NCBI GenBank assembly: GCA_005879805.1
Contig: VBKL01000042.1
Location: forward strand, 1 to 43,478
Direction of reading: 5' to 3'
DNA: 43,478 nt
Origin: Deltaproteobacteria bacterium
Lineage (GTDB): Bacteria; Myxococcota; Myxococcia; Myxococcales; 40CM-4-68-19
Part shown: piece after piece, positions 15,630 through 23,169 of the stretch
Layout: each line of letters begins with the position of its first letter
Numbering within the stretch: position 1 is the stretch's first letter
The notes under the pieces: generated by a model
Told to the model about the DNA's origin: nothing
Seen by the model: the letters and a program-made list of their open reading frames with translations, nothing else
Database searches by the model: none
Program-made: the position numbers and the translations under genes

Positions 15630-17228
15630 TCAGGCGCAGGCATCGAGGAGGAGCGCGGCGAGCGGGTCGAGGGACGGCGCGCCACCGATCTCCGACCACA
15701 ATTCGCGCAAGGTCGGCCTTCCGCCGCGGGCGAAGAGCCCCTGGATGGCCGCGCCCGCCCGCGGATTGCGCCAGAAGTCCTCGTCGAAGCGCTCGCGCAA
15801 GTCGCGATAGGCGCTGGCCGCGAATGCCCTGCCACGAAGCCCGGCGAATGGCTCGAGCCAGGGATCGAGGTCGCGCACCGCCAGCCCGGTGGGAAGCGCC
15901 GCTCCGCAGGCGCGCTGGAAGAGGTCGCGGCTCAATGCGCCTGCCCGGCCGGAGAATCCCGACACGTGCGCCTCACGGGATGCGAGCGCCCCGGCCGCGA
16001 GAATCCTTGCGTCGAAGAGATGGGCGACGGCGATGGCCCGCTCGTCGTCCCGGGAGAGATCGGCCTGGGCGCAGCGCTTCGTCCAGCGCGGATCGAGGAG
16101 CAGGAAGGCGAAGAGCGCCTCGCAGGCGTGGTCGAGGCCTCCGTCGGAGAGCCAGAGATCCTCTGGAGGCGCATCCGGAGGCGGCCCGGCGCGCAAGAGC
16201 GCGGGGCCGATCGCGGCGAAGAGGTCCCGGAGCGCGCCTGGACCGACCGCTGGGAGCAGGCAGATCCGGACGTCGTGCGGGGGATCGACGGGCACGGCGC
16301 GGGCACCGAGTGGTTTCGCCGGGCGATCGTCCTCGTCGATGCGCACGTGGCCCCCCGCGCCGAGGTCGAGGCGCAGCTGCTCCGCCCAGCGGCGGCAGGT
16401 GCGCAGCATCTCGCCTCGCGGAAACGCCGAGGCGAAGGACGGGGCGTAGACGAGGGAGAGGACGTCGTGCCGGGAAAGATCGCGGCTCTGCGTGTCGCAA
16501 TGACGCCGCAGGATCCAGCCGCCCAGGTCCTTCGCGACCCCGTCGGTCCTGCGGAGAAAACCTTCGCAAGCCTCGGTCAGCGGATCCCCGGGCGGCGGCG
16601 GCTGGGCGGGGACGAGGCCTGCAGGAAGTCGCGGGTCGGGAGAACGCGCCTCCTTGGGCGGCTCCGGCGCCGGCTCTGCCCAGCCTCGCTGGTGCAGGGC
16701 CCACGCCCCCTGGAGCGGATCGCCCTCGTGCAGCTCCAGCAGCGCTGCCTGCGCCGCTTCCCAGGAGGCGCCGAGCGCCCCGATCGCTTCTTCGCTCGCG
16801 CGGGCGAGGCCGTCTTCCATCTCCGCGCGCCGGTCCCGCGACCGCTCGAAGGGAAGGTCGCGCTCGACGACGACGGGGGCGAGCGCTCCGTGGAGTCCGG
16901 GATCGCCGGGAAGGCGCACCGAAGGGCGCCGCGGGAAGTCCCATAGCTCTTGCGCCGCACGAGGCTCGAGGGTCAGCGCGCGCACGCGCACGAGGAAGTC
17001 GCGCAGCGAAGCGAGTCGCGCCGAGCGGCCCGGTGTACCGGCGGAGGCGAGCGCCTCGCAAGCCTGGGCGAGCCCGTCGGAGCTGGTTGCGAGAGGGTGC
17101 GCGCGAACGATCGTCATCGCGTCCGACGGCGCGCGCAGGCCCCGGGCGCGCGCGAGCTCGATCCGCGCCAGCTCCCCGCACAGCGCAACGGCGTCTTCGC
17201 GCAAGGCGGCGAGCTCGCGGATCGGCAC
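15630..17228 (-). CDS. Protein of unknown function, helical, with weak resemblance to M3-type peptidases
   Basis: Encodes 532 residues from GTG 17228. No signal peptide or membrane helix is evident. It is mainly alpha-helical, rich in Leu/Ala/Arg, with a Pro-rich linker near residues 186-214. The C-terminal third (DVRICLLPAVGPGALRDLFA, later RGRAFAASAYRDLRERFDED, then FWRNPRAGAAIQGLF) recalls oligopeptidase-like folds, but no HExxH zinc motif is present. If it descends from such enzymes it is catalytically dead. The gene converges on the dipeptidase with a 2-nt gap and is divergent from the copper lipoprotein. I do not recognise a named family. Confidence 0.6.
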   Translation of the reverse strand: MPIRELAALREDAVALCGELARIELARARGLRAPSDAMTIVRAHPLATSSDGLAQACEALASAGTPGRSARLASLRDFLVRVRALTLEPRAAQELWDFPRRPSVRLPGDPGLHGALAPVVVERDLPFERSRDRRAEMEDGLARASEEAIGALGASWEAAQAALLELHEGDPLQGAWALHQRGWAEPAPEPPKEARSPDPRLPAGLVPAQPPPPGDPLTEACEGFLRRTDGVAKDLGGWILRRHCDTQSRDLSRHDVLSLVYAPSFASAFPRGEMLRTCRRWAEQLRLDLGAGGHVRIDEDDRPAKPLGARAVPVDPPHDVRICLLPAVGPGALRDLFAAIGPALLRAGPPPDAPPEDLWLSDGGLDHACEALFAFLLLDPRWTKRCAQADLSRDDERAIAVAHLFDARILAAGALASREAHVSGFSGRAGALSRDLFQRACGAALPTGLAVRDLDPWLEPFAGLRGRAFAASAYRDLRERFDEDFWRNPRAGAAIQGLFARGGRPTLRELWSEIGGAPSLDPLAALLLDACA

Positions 17229-17273
17229 ACGGCCCTCTTACCGCGAACCGCGCGGCCATGGTTGACTCGCGCA

Positions 17274-18005
17274 ATGCGATCGGTGGTCCTGCTCGTAGCT
17301 CTTCTGCTGATCTTCGCTTGCACCAAGAAGGAGGAAGCGCCGCCGAGAACCGGTCAGCCCGGGCGGACCGGGTCGGCCCGCATCTCCGGCGTCGTGCGCC
17401 TTTCCGGCGCTCCGCCACCGCCGCCCCGGGTGACGCGCGGATCGACGCCCGAGTGCCGCAAGAACGCGCCGCCGCCGAGGGACGCCGCGGTGGTCCTCGG
17501 GGCGGGAGGCGAAGTGGCCGAGGCGTTCGTCTGGATCCGCGAAGGCCTGCCCGAGGGCGATTATCCCATCCCGACCGGACCGGTGGTCGTCGACCAGCGA
17601 GGCTGCGAGTACGCCCCTCGCGTCATCGGAGTTCGCGCGGGGCAACCGGTCGCCTTCCGCAACGACGACGACGCGCTTCACAACGTCCACGCCCTCGGAC
17701 GCGGACCGAATCAGTTCAACTTCGGGATGCCGCTAGCGGGGATGGAGACGAAACGGACCTTCGCTTTGCCGCAGGTGATGGTCCCGATCGGTTGCGACGT
17801 TCATCCCTGGATGCGGGCGTACGCCGGCGTCGTGCAACACCCGTTCTTCGCCGTCACGGGCGTCGACGGGAAATACCTGCTCCAGGGTCTGCCGCCGGGC
17901 TCGTACACGGTCGAGGCCTGGCAGGAGGCGCTGCCGCGAACGACCGTCGTAGTCGCGGTCGGAGACGGCGAGTCGAAAACGGCAGATTTCGTGCTTCACC
18001 AATGA
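17274..18005 (+). CDS. Lipoprotein with cupredoxin-like copper site and C-terminal carboxypeptidase-regulatory-like fold
   Basis: Encodes 243 residues from ATG 17274. The lipobox IFAC places an acylated Cys at residue 16. After a Pro-rich linker comes a cupredoxin-like domain with candidate type-1 copper ligands His136 and His139 (DDALHNVH) and Cys174, His177 and Met180 (GCDVHPWM). The C-x-x-H-x-x-M spacing matches this class. The C-terminal 55 residues (GVDGKYLLQGLPPGSYTVEA) are a beta-sandwich of the carboxypeptidase-regulatory type. The likely role is a membrane-tethered electron carrier in the periplasm. A PuuD-like membrane protein starts 45 nt downstream in the same direction and may be its redox partner (inference). 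Confidence 0.75.
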   Translation: MRSVVLLVALLLIFACTKKEEAPPRTGQPGRTGSARISGVVRLSGAPPPPPRVTRGSTPECRKNAPPPRDAAVVLGAGGEVAEAFVWIREGLPEGDYPIPTGPVVVDQRGCEYAPRVIGVRAGQPVAFRNDDDALHNVHALGRGPNQFNFGMPLAGMETKRTFALPQVMVPIGCDVHPWMRAYAGVVQHPFFAVTGVDGKYLLQGLPPGSYTVEAWQEALPRTTVVVAVGDGESKTADFVLHQ

Positions 18006-18050
18006 AACTTCGCTAAGGTGCGCGCGGCGAAAGAAACAAGGAGCGCGCGA

Positions 18051-18830
18051 ATGGACCCGAGAGTAACGGAGTGGTTCAACCTCATCTTCCGCTGGGCGCA
18101 CCTCGCGGCCGGGGTGATGTGGATCGGGCACCTCTGGTTCTTCAACTTCGTCAACTCGCAGCTCGCCAAGACCTATGACCCCGACTCGAAGAAGAAGGTC
18201 CTGCCCGAGCTGATGCCGCGTGCTCTCTACTGGTTCCGCTGGGGCGCCGCCTACACCTTCATCACCGGCATCCTGCTCCTGCTCCTCGTCTACTGGCACG
18301 GCGGGCTGATGGTGGAACCGGATCGAAGCCTCGGCCAGGCCGGGGCCGGCGCGATCGGTCTCGTCATGATCATCGTCGGTTTCGCCATCTACGACGTCCT
18401 CTGGAAGAACATGAAGAACGAGACGACGGGGATGATCGTCTCCTTCGTGCTCACCGCCGTATTCGCCTTCGCATGCTCGCTCTTCATGTCGGGTCGGGCG
18501 ACGTTCATCCACGTGGGCGGGCTCTTCGGCACCGTCATGGCCGCCAACGTGTGGATGCGGATCTGGCCGGCGCAGCGGAAGATCATCGCGGGCGTGAAGG
18601 GGACCGGTCCCGCGGCGGACCCCGCCGTCGTGGCGATCGCCGGCCTCCGCAGCAAGCACAACACCTACATGAGCATGCCGCTCATGTTCATCATGGTCTC
18701 GAACCACTTCCCCACCGTTTACGGCGCGCAGCAGGGCTGGATCATCCTGATGGTCCTCATTGCCATCGGCTGGTTCGTCACCAAGCTGCTCTACGGCAAG
18801 GCCGCCTCGCCGGAGCCCGCGAAGTTCTGA
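18051..18830 (+). CDS. Urate-hydroxylase (PuuD N-terminal)-like membrane protein, seven helices, no cytochrome domain
   Basis: Encodes 259 residues from ATG 18051, with AAGGAG 7 nt upstream; the earlier frame start at 18018 is rejected. Seven membrane helices are visible, starting WAHLAAGVMWIGHLWFFNFV and ending IILMVLIAIGWFVTKLLY. It matches the Urate_ox_N/PuuD membrane domain, with conserved His17 and His27 in helix 1, His154 (ATFIHVGGLFG), His203 and His219, which could ligate haem. The C-terminal cytochrome c domain of true PuuD is missing, and no purine genes are nearby, so urate as substrate is doubtful. It may be a redox or sensing membrane module served by the upstream copper lipoprotein. 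Confidence 0.75.
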   Translation: MDPRVTEWFNLIFRWAHLAAGVMWIGHLWFFNFVNSQLAKTYDPDSKKKVLPELMPRALYWFRWGAAYTFITGILLLLLVYWHGGLMVEPDRSLGQAGAGAIGLVMIIVGFAIYDVLWKNMKNETTGMIVSFVLTAVFAFACSLFMSGRATFIHVGGLFGTVMAANVWMRIWPAQRKIIAGVKGTGPAADPAVVAIAGLRSKHNTYMSMPLMFIMVSNHFPTVYGAQQGWIILMVLIAIGWFVTKLLYGKAASPEPAKF

Positions 18831-18877
18831 GGGGCCTGGCCTCCGGATTCTGGTATACCGCCGCCTCCGGAGGCCTC

Positions 18878-19228
18878 GTGCAGAGCGTGAACTTGATCAG
18901 CGACGCGCGGTTCTCGGACGATGCGCCCACCACCCTTCACGCGCTGAAGACGGATCAGCTGCTCGTGGACGGCCTCTATCTCAAGCCGGGGCAGCGGCTT
19001 GGTTGGCACAAGGTTGCGGAAGGCGATCGCGCCTTCCTCTGCGTGCAGGGACAGGGAGAGCTGGTGTTGGAGACCGTCGCCGTGGGGAACGAGTTGCGCA
19101 TCCCGCTGGCCCTCGGTGCGGTAGCGCTGGCGCCCCGCGGTGTGTTCCACGACCTCGTGGCCGGCGCCTCTGGGATGGTCTGCTCCGCGTTCTCCAGGTT
19201 CCCGGTGCGGATCGTCGAAAAGGGCTGA
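18878..19228 (+). CDS. Cupin-domain protein
   Basis: Encodes 116 residues from GTG 18878, preceded by GGAGG at 18869-18873 with a 4-nt gap; another in-frame GTG at 18887 is less well placed. The small beta-barrel pattern is clear: LKPGQRLGWHKVAEGDRAFL, CVQGQGELVLE, LALGAVALAPRGVFHDLVAG. Only some of the usual metal ligands of cupin motif 1 are present (one His in GWHK, then Glu in QGQGEL), with His in VFHDL in motif 2. Such single-domain cupins may bind a metal and a small ligand. Function unknown. It lies between the PuuD-like gene and the pseudouridine synthase, with no overlap. Confidence 0.75.
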   Translation: MQSVNLISDARFSDDAPTTLHALKTDQLLVDGLYLKPGQRLGWHKVAEGDRAFLCVQGQGELVLETVAVGNELRIPLALGAVALAPRGVFHDLVAGASGMVCSAFSRFPVRIVEKG

Positions 19229-19236
19229 AGCCCGCC

Positions 19237-20166
19237 GTGGCGCGCCGCCCGCCGTCGAGGCTGCGGCTCTTCGCAACGCCTCGTGACGCGGGGACGCCGC
19301 TCGATCGCTTCGTCGCCGAGCGCGGCGGAATCGATCTCGAGGAAGCTCGCGCCGCCGTCGCCCGGGGCGGCGCCTTCGTCTCCGGAAAACGGGTGCGCGA
19401 GGCGCAGTTCACGCTCCGCGGCGGCGAGACGGTCGAGGTCTCGCTCCGCCCAGACGCGGCCGGAGTCGCGCTCGAGGATGCGCGGGTGCTGCTCCTCGAT
19501 CGGCAGGTCCTGGGCATCGACAAGCCCGCCGGTGTTCTCGCCCAGGAAGGCAGGGCGGGCGGGCCGGCCCTGGCCGATCTCGCCGCCGACCTCTTGCGCG
19601 CGCGAGGCGAAGCGCCGGCCGTTTTCCTCGTCCACCGCCTCGATCGCGGGACGACGGGCGCCACCGTGCTGGCGCGAACCAAGCCGGCGCAGGCCGCTCT
19701 GCTCGCCGAGTTTCGCGAAGGGCGGGTCGAAAAGGAATATCGTGCGCTGGTCGCGGGCGAGCCGCGCGACGAGGAAGGGATCATCGACCTCGCGCTCGGT
19801 CCCGACCGCGCCGTGCCCGGCAAGAGGCGGGTCGATCCGGCGGGAGAGCCGGCGCAGACCCGCTACCGGGTACTGGAGAGGTTCCAGGGAGGCGCGCTCG
19901 TCGCCGCCTTTCCCCAGACGGGACGGACGCACCAGGTGCGGGTCCATCTCGCCGCGGTGGGAATGCCGCTCGCGGGCGATGCCCGCTACGGAGGGCCGCG
20001 CTTTTTCACCGCAGCGGAAGGCGACCGTCTGGAGGTACGCCGGCCTCTGCTCCACGCCTTCGGGCTGCGCGTCCGCCACCCGGCGTCCGGGTTCGTGACG
20101 CTCGCCGCCGAGGTGCCCGACGACCTGCGTGATGCTGCGCACTTCCTACGGGCGCGATCGCATTGA
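19237..20166 (+). CDS. RluA-family 23S rRNA/tRNA pseudouridine synthase
   Basis: Encodes 309 residues from GTG 19237. The N-terminal 70 residues form an S4-like RNA-binding domain (TPLDRFVAERGGIDLEEARA, then AFVSGKRV). The catalytic domain carries motif II HRLDRGTTG with the catalytic Asp136, then EYRALVAGEP, QTGRTHQVRVHL and GDARYGG. It isomerises uridine to pseudouridine in structured RNA. RluA, RluC and RluD cannot be told apart by sight, so no symbol is given. The stop is 50 nt before the histone gene, which has its own candidate promoter overlapping the end of this gene. Confidence 0.9.
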   Translation: MARRPPSRLRLFATPRDAGTPLDRFVAERGGIDLEEARAAVARGGAFVSGKRVREAQFTLRGGETVEVSLRPDAAGVALEDARVLLLDRQVLGIDKPAGVLAQEGRAGGPALADLAADLLRARGEAPAVFLVHRLDRGTTGATVLARTKPAQAALLAEFREGRVEKEYRALVAGEPRDEEGIIDLALGPDRAVPGKRRVDPAGEPAQTRYRVLERFQGGALVAAFPQTGRTHQVRVHLAAVGMPLAGDARYGGPRFFTAAEGDRLEVRRPLLHAFGLRVRHPASGFVTLAAEVPDDLRDAAHFLRARSH

Positions 20167-20191
20167 AAGCGCCTTGGCCCTCTGTTAGACC
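20163..20191 (+). promoter_or_regulatory. Candidate promoter of the histone gene
   Basis: TTGAAA at 20163-20168 (five of six consensus bases), a 17-nt spacer, then TAGACC at 20186-20191. Transcription would start near 20198, shortly before the GGAGGTGA ribosome site at 20202-20209. It overlaps the last codons of the pseudouridine synthase gene. Confidence 0.35.
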
Positions 20192-20216
20192 GCGCCCCTC
20201 TGGAGGTGACGCGCAA

Positions 20217-20426
20217 ATGTCCGAGATGAGCGAGTCGGGGGAGAAGAAGGAAACCGGGCTTCTCATCGTGCAAAGCAAGGTCCGGGAAGTGATCCGCCAG
20301 AAAGAGAAGCGGGTCTCCGACGACTTCATCAACGCGCTCAGCGAGCACGTCCTGCACACCATCGAGCGCGCCGTGCAACGGGCGAGCGCCAATGGGCGCA
20401 GCACCCTGCGTCCGGAAGACATCTGA
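20217..20426 (+). CDS. Bacterial histone-fold protein with truncated third helix
   Basis: Encodes 69 residues from ATG 20217, with a strong GGAGGTGA site 7 nt upstream. After a 12-residue polar tail the sequence follows a single histone fold: helix 1 (SKVREVIRQKE, residues 20-30), loop KRVSDD (31-36, matching the RVSDD loop of archaeal histones), long helix 2 (FINALSEHVLHTIERAVQRA, about 37-59), and loop 2 with Arg61-Ser-Thr63 (NGRSTLRPEDI). The R-x-T...D pairing (Arg61, Thr63, Asp68) is conserved in archaeal histones. The protein stops right after EDI, so helix 3 is almost absent, as reported for bacterial histones such as Bdellovibrio Bd0055. It probably forms DNA-binding dimers but lacks the helix 3 surface used for tetramers. 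Confidence 0.8.
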   Translation: MSEMSESGEKKETGLLIVQSKVREVIRQKEKRVSDDFINALSEHVLHTIERAVQRASANGRSTLRPEDI

Positions 20427-20441
20427 CGAGGGGACCTCGTC
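20425..20441 (+). terminator. Hairpin at the 3' end of the histone gene
   Basis: GACGAGG (20425-20431), loop GGA, and CCTCGTC (20435-20441) make a perfect 7-bp stem that starts within the stop codon. No T-run follows, so it may be an RNA-stabilising stem or a weak terminator that helps separate the small histone message from the M16 gene. Confidence 0.45.
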
Positions 20442-20534
20442 GTTGGATCAAGGACAGGTAGCCGGTCCAGGCCGGGGTGGGGCGCAGTAGAAACGAGAGG
20501 ATGCGAAGGGAAGCGTCGCCCGCTACTCTCTCCC

Positions 20535-23168
20535 GTGGAAAGGTCTGGAAACCGAGTGCGCCATCGCCTGCAGAACGGCCTCACCGTCCTCGTCGAGGAA
20601 AACCACGCCGCCCCCGTGACCGCGTTGCAGGTCTGGGTACGGGTCGGCAGCGCCGACGAGCTTCCGCACGAGGCCGGCCTCGCGCATTTGCACGAGCACA
20701 TGCTCTTCAAGGGAACGGCGCGGCGCGGTCCAGGCGAGATCGCCCGCACCATCGAGGCGTCGGGCGGCGAGATCAACGCCTGGACGAGCTTCGACCAGAC
20801 GGTCTACCACGTGGTGGTAGCGAGTCAGTTCACCGCCCAGGGGCTCGACGTCCTCGCCGACGCCATCACCCAGGCCGCTTTCGATCCGGCGGAGCTTTCC
20901 CGCGAGATCGAGGTGGTCTGCGAGGAGATCAAGCGCAGCCTCGACTCGCCCGCGCGCAAGCTTTCCAAGGAGCTGTTCGCGGCGGCGTATACCCGGCACC
21001 CGTACGGAAAGCCGGTCATCGGCACCGAAGAGAGCGTGCGCAGCTTCACCCGCGACGGGATCCTGCGTTTCTACCGGCGCTGGTACCGGCCGGAAAACTG
21101 CGTGGTGGTCGCGGTGGGAGACGTTCGCGAGGCGGAGATCCTGGAGCTCGCGCAGCGGCACTTCGCCTGGCCCGGGGGCGGATTCGAGCCGGCGACGGAG
21201 AGATCCGGGGAGCCGCCCCGCTCGCGGCCGCGGGGACGCATCGTCCGCGAGAAGCTGAAGGAAGGGTATCTCTCCATCGCGTGGCCGGCGCCGTCGCTGC
21301 TCGATCCGGACGTCGCCGCGCTCGATGCGCTCGCCATCGTCCTCGGGCATGGGGACGGCTCGCGACTCTTCCGCGCCTTGAAGCGCGACCGGCTCCTCTG
21401 CACCGAGGTGCAAGCGAGCTGCTACACCCCGGTCGATCCCGGCCTCACCATCGTCGGGCTCACCCTCAAGCCCGAGCAGGTGGAGGACGCGGTCCGCGAG
21501 GCGCTCCGGCAGGTCTACGCGACCCGCGCCGCGGAGGTCACCGACGAGGAGCTTTCTCTCGCGTGCCGGCTGATCGAGAGCGAGGCCGTCTACCAGCGCG
21601 AAACGGTGCAAGGGCAGGCGCGCAAGCTCGGGTTCTACGAGTCGAGCGCCTCGGGCATCGAGTTCGAGGCCCAGTATCTCGCGCGTGTCGCTGCCTTGAC
21701 CCCGGGGATCGTGCGCGAGGCCGGCGAGCGACGCATCGATCCCGGAGCGGCGGTCGCCTGCGCCATCCTCCCCGAGGGAGACGGGATTGATTCGGAGGGG
21801 TTGTCCACGCTGCTCCTCGAGGCGGAAGAGGCGGCGCGCAAGGCTCCGCGGGCTCCGCCTTCGCCTCGTCCGCCCGAGAAGCGCGAGCCGATCCGATTCG
21901 CCGAGCCGCGCACGGGGCCTCTCCTCCGCGAGCCGCTGCCCGGTGGAGGCGCGCTCCTCGTCAAGGAAGAGCGGGCCGTCCCGCTCGTTGCGTTGCGCGC
22001 GGTATGGCCGGGCGGGCTTCGCGCGGAGAGCGACGCCGACTGCGGGGTCAACATGCTGCTCGCCCGCCTCGCCGCGAAGGGAACGCGATCGCGCGGCGCG
22101 ATAGAGCTGGCGCGCGAGTTCGAGGCGATGGGCGGTTCCATCGGCGGCAACTCCGGGCGGAACTCGTTCGGGGTCCGCGCCGAAATGCTCTCGCGCCACC
22201 TGGAACGCGGATTCGAGCTCTTCGCCGAGTGCATCGCCGAGCCCTCGTTCGCGCCGCCCGAGGTGGAGCGCGAACGCAAGCTCCAGCTCGACGAGTTGCG
22301 ATCGCGGGAGGACAACCCGGCGGGCGTCGCCTTCCAGCTCTTCTCCGAGACGCTCTACCGCAAGCATCCCTACCGATTCGATACCCTCGGTACCGAGGAA
22401 TCGATCTCCCGGCTGGGACCTTCTCATCTCGCGGCGTATCGCGAGCGCCGCTATTCGCCCGGGCGAGCCGTCCTCTCCGTGGTCGGGGACGTCGATCCCG
22501 CCCAGGTGCAGCGGCTCGCGAGCAAGCATTTCGGCGCGCATCGGAGCGGACCGGCCGTGGAGCTGCGGCCGCCCGAAGAGGAACGGCCGGCATCGCCGCG
22601 GCGCGTGGTGAAGAAGCTCGCCAAGGCGCAGGCGCACCTCGTCGTCGGCTTCCTCGGAGCGCGGCTTTCCGATCCGCTGCGATGGCCGCTGGAAGTCCTC
22701 TCCGCAGTGCTCTCCGGCCAGGGGGGCCGGCTCTTCGTCGAGCTGCGCGACAAGCGGAGCCTCGCCTACAGCGTGACGAGCTTCTCGATGGAAGGGGTCG
22801 ATCCCGGCAGCTTCGCCGTCTACATCGGCTGCGGCCCGGAGAAGGTCACGGAGTCGCTGGAAGGAATCCGCCACGAGCTCGAACGCTGCCGCCAGTCGCC
22901 GCCGACGCCGGCCGAACTGGACCGCGCGCGGACGCACCTCATCGGAACGCACGCCATCAGCCTGCAGCGCAACTCGGCGCGGGCGGCCGTCTACGCCTTC
23001 GACGAAGCGTACGGTCTGGGAGCGGACTTCTCCTCGCGGTTCGCCGAGCACGTCGGGGCGGTGACCTCCGCGGACGTCCTCGCCGCCGCGCAGCAGGTCC
23101 TCGATCCGCGCGGCGAGGTCATCGCGCTGGTAGCTCCCGAGGGCGCCATCCCGTCCGAGCTGTCGTGA
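20535..23168 (+). CDS. Double-length M16 zinc metallopeptidase
   Basis: Encodes 877 residues made of two consecutive M16 halves. The first half has the inverted zinc motif HLHEH (His51, Glu54, His55) and the downstream Glu ligand region EIEVVCEEIKRSLDSP, so it should be active. It also has YRRWYRPENCVVVAVGDV. The second half (from about residue 465) keeps the fold (ARLAAKGTRSRGAIELAREF, then SGRNSFGVRAEMLSRHLERG) but lacks HxxEH, as usual for the regulatory half that closes the chamber; its substrate-gripping R/Y region is RSLAYSVTSFS. No signal peptide is seen, so the site may be cytoplasmic unless secreted by another route. Start GTG 20535 has no clear Shine-Dalgarno; GTG 20553 is an alternative. 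Confidence 0.9.
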   Translation: MERSGNRVRHRLQNGLTVLVEENHAAPVTALQVWVRVGSADELPHEAGLAHLHEHMLFKGTARRGPGEIARTIEASGGEINAWTSFDQTVYHVVVASQFTAQGLDVLADAITQAAFDPAELSREIEVVCEEIKRSLDSPARKLSKELFAAAYTRHPYGKPVIGTEESVRSFTRDGILRFYRRWYRPENCVVVAVGDVREAEILELAQRHFAWPGGGFEPATERSGEPPRSRPRGRIVREKLKEGYLSIAWPAPSLLDPDVAALDALAIVLGHGDGSRLFRALKRDRLLCTEVQASCYTPVDPGLTIVGLTLKPEQVEDAVREALRQVYATRAAEVTDEELSLACRLIESEAVYQRETVQGQARKLGFYESSASGIEFEAQYLARVAALTPGIVREAGERRIDPGAAVACAILPEGDGIDSEGLSTLLLEAEEAARKAPRAPPSPRPPEKREPIRFAEPRTGPLLREPLPGGGALLVKEERAVPLVALRAVWPGGLRAESDADCGVNMLLARLAAKGTRSRGAIELAREFEAMGGSIGGNSGRNSFGVRAEMLSRHLERGFELFAECIAEPSFAPPEVERERKLQLDELRSREDNPAGVAFQLFSETLYRKHPYRFDTLGTEESISRLGPSHLAAYRERRYSPGRAVLSVVGDVDPAQVQRLASKHFGAHRSGPAVELRPPEEERPASPRRVVKKLAKAQAHLVVGFLGARLSDPLRWPLEVLSAVLSGQGGRLFVELRDKRSLAYSVTSFSMEGVDPGSFAVYIGCGPEKVTESLEGIRHELERCRQSPPTPAELDRARTHLIGTHAISLQRNSARAAVYAFDEAYGLGADFSSRFAEHVGAVTSADVLAAAQQVLDPRGEVIALVAPEGAIPSELS

Positions 23169-23169
23169 C

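Noticed and set aside
15356-18016. 886-aa plus-strand frame
   Set aside because: Crosses the dipeptidase end, the opposite-strand unknown gene and the copper lipoprotein in a wrong frame; extreme Arg content typical of shadow frames in GC-rich DNA.
20523-23051. 842-aa minus-strand frame over the M16 gene
   Set aside because: Antisense to a clear M16 peptidase; no motif and no ribosome site.
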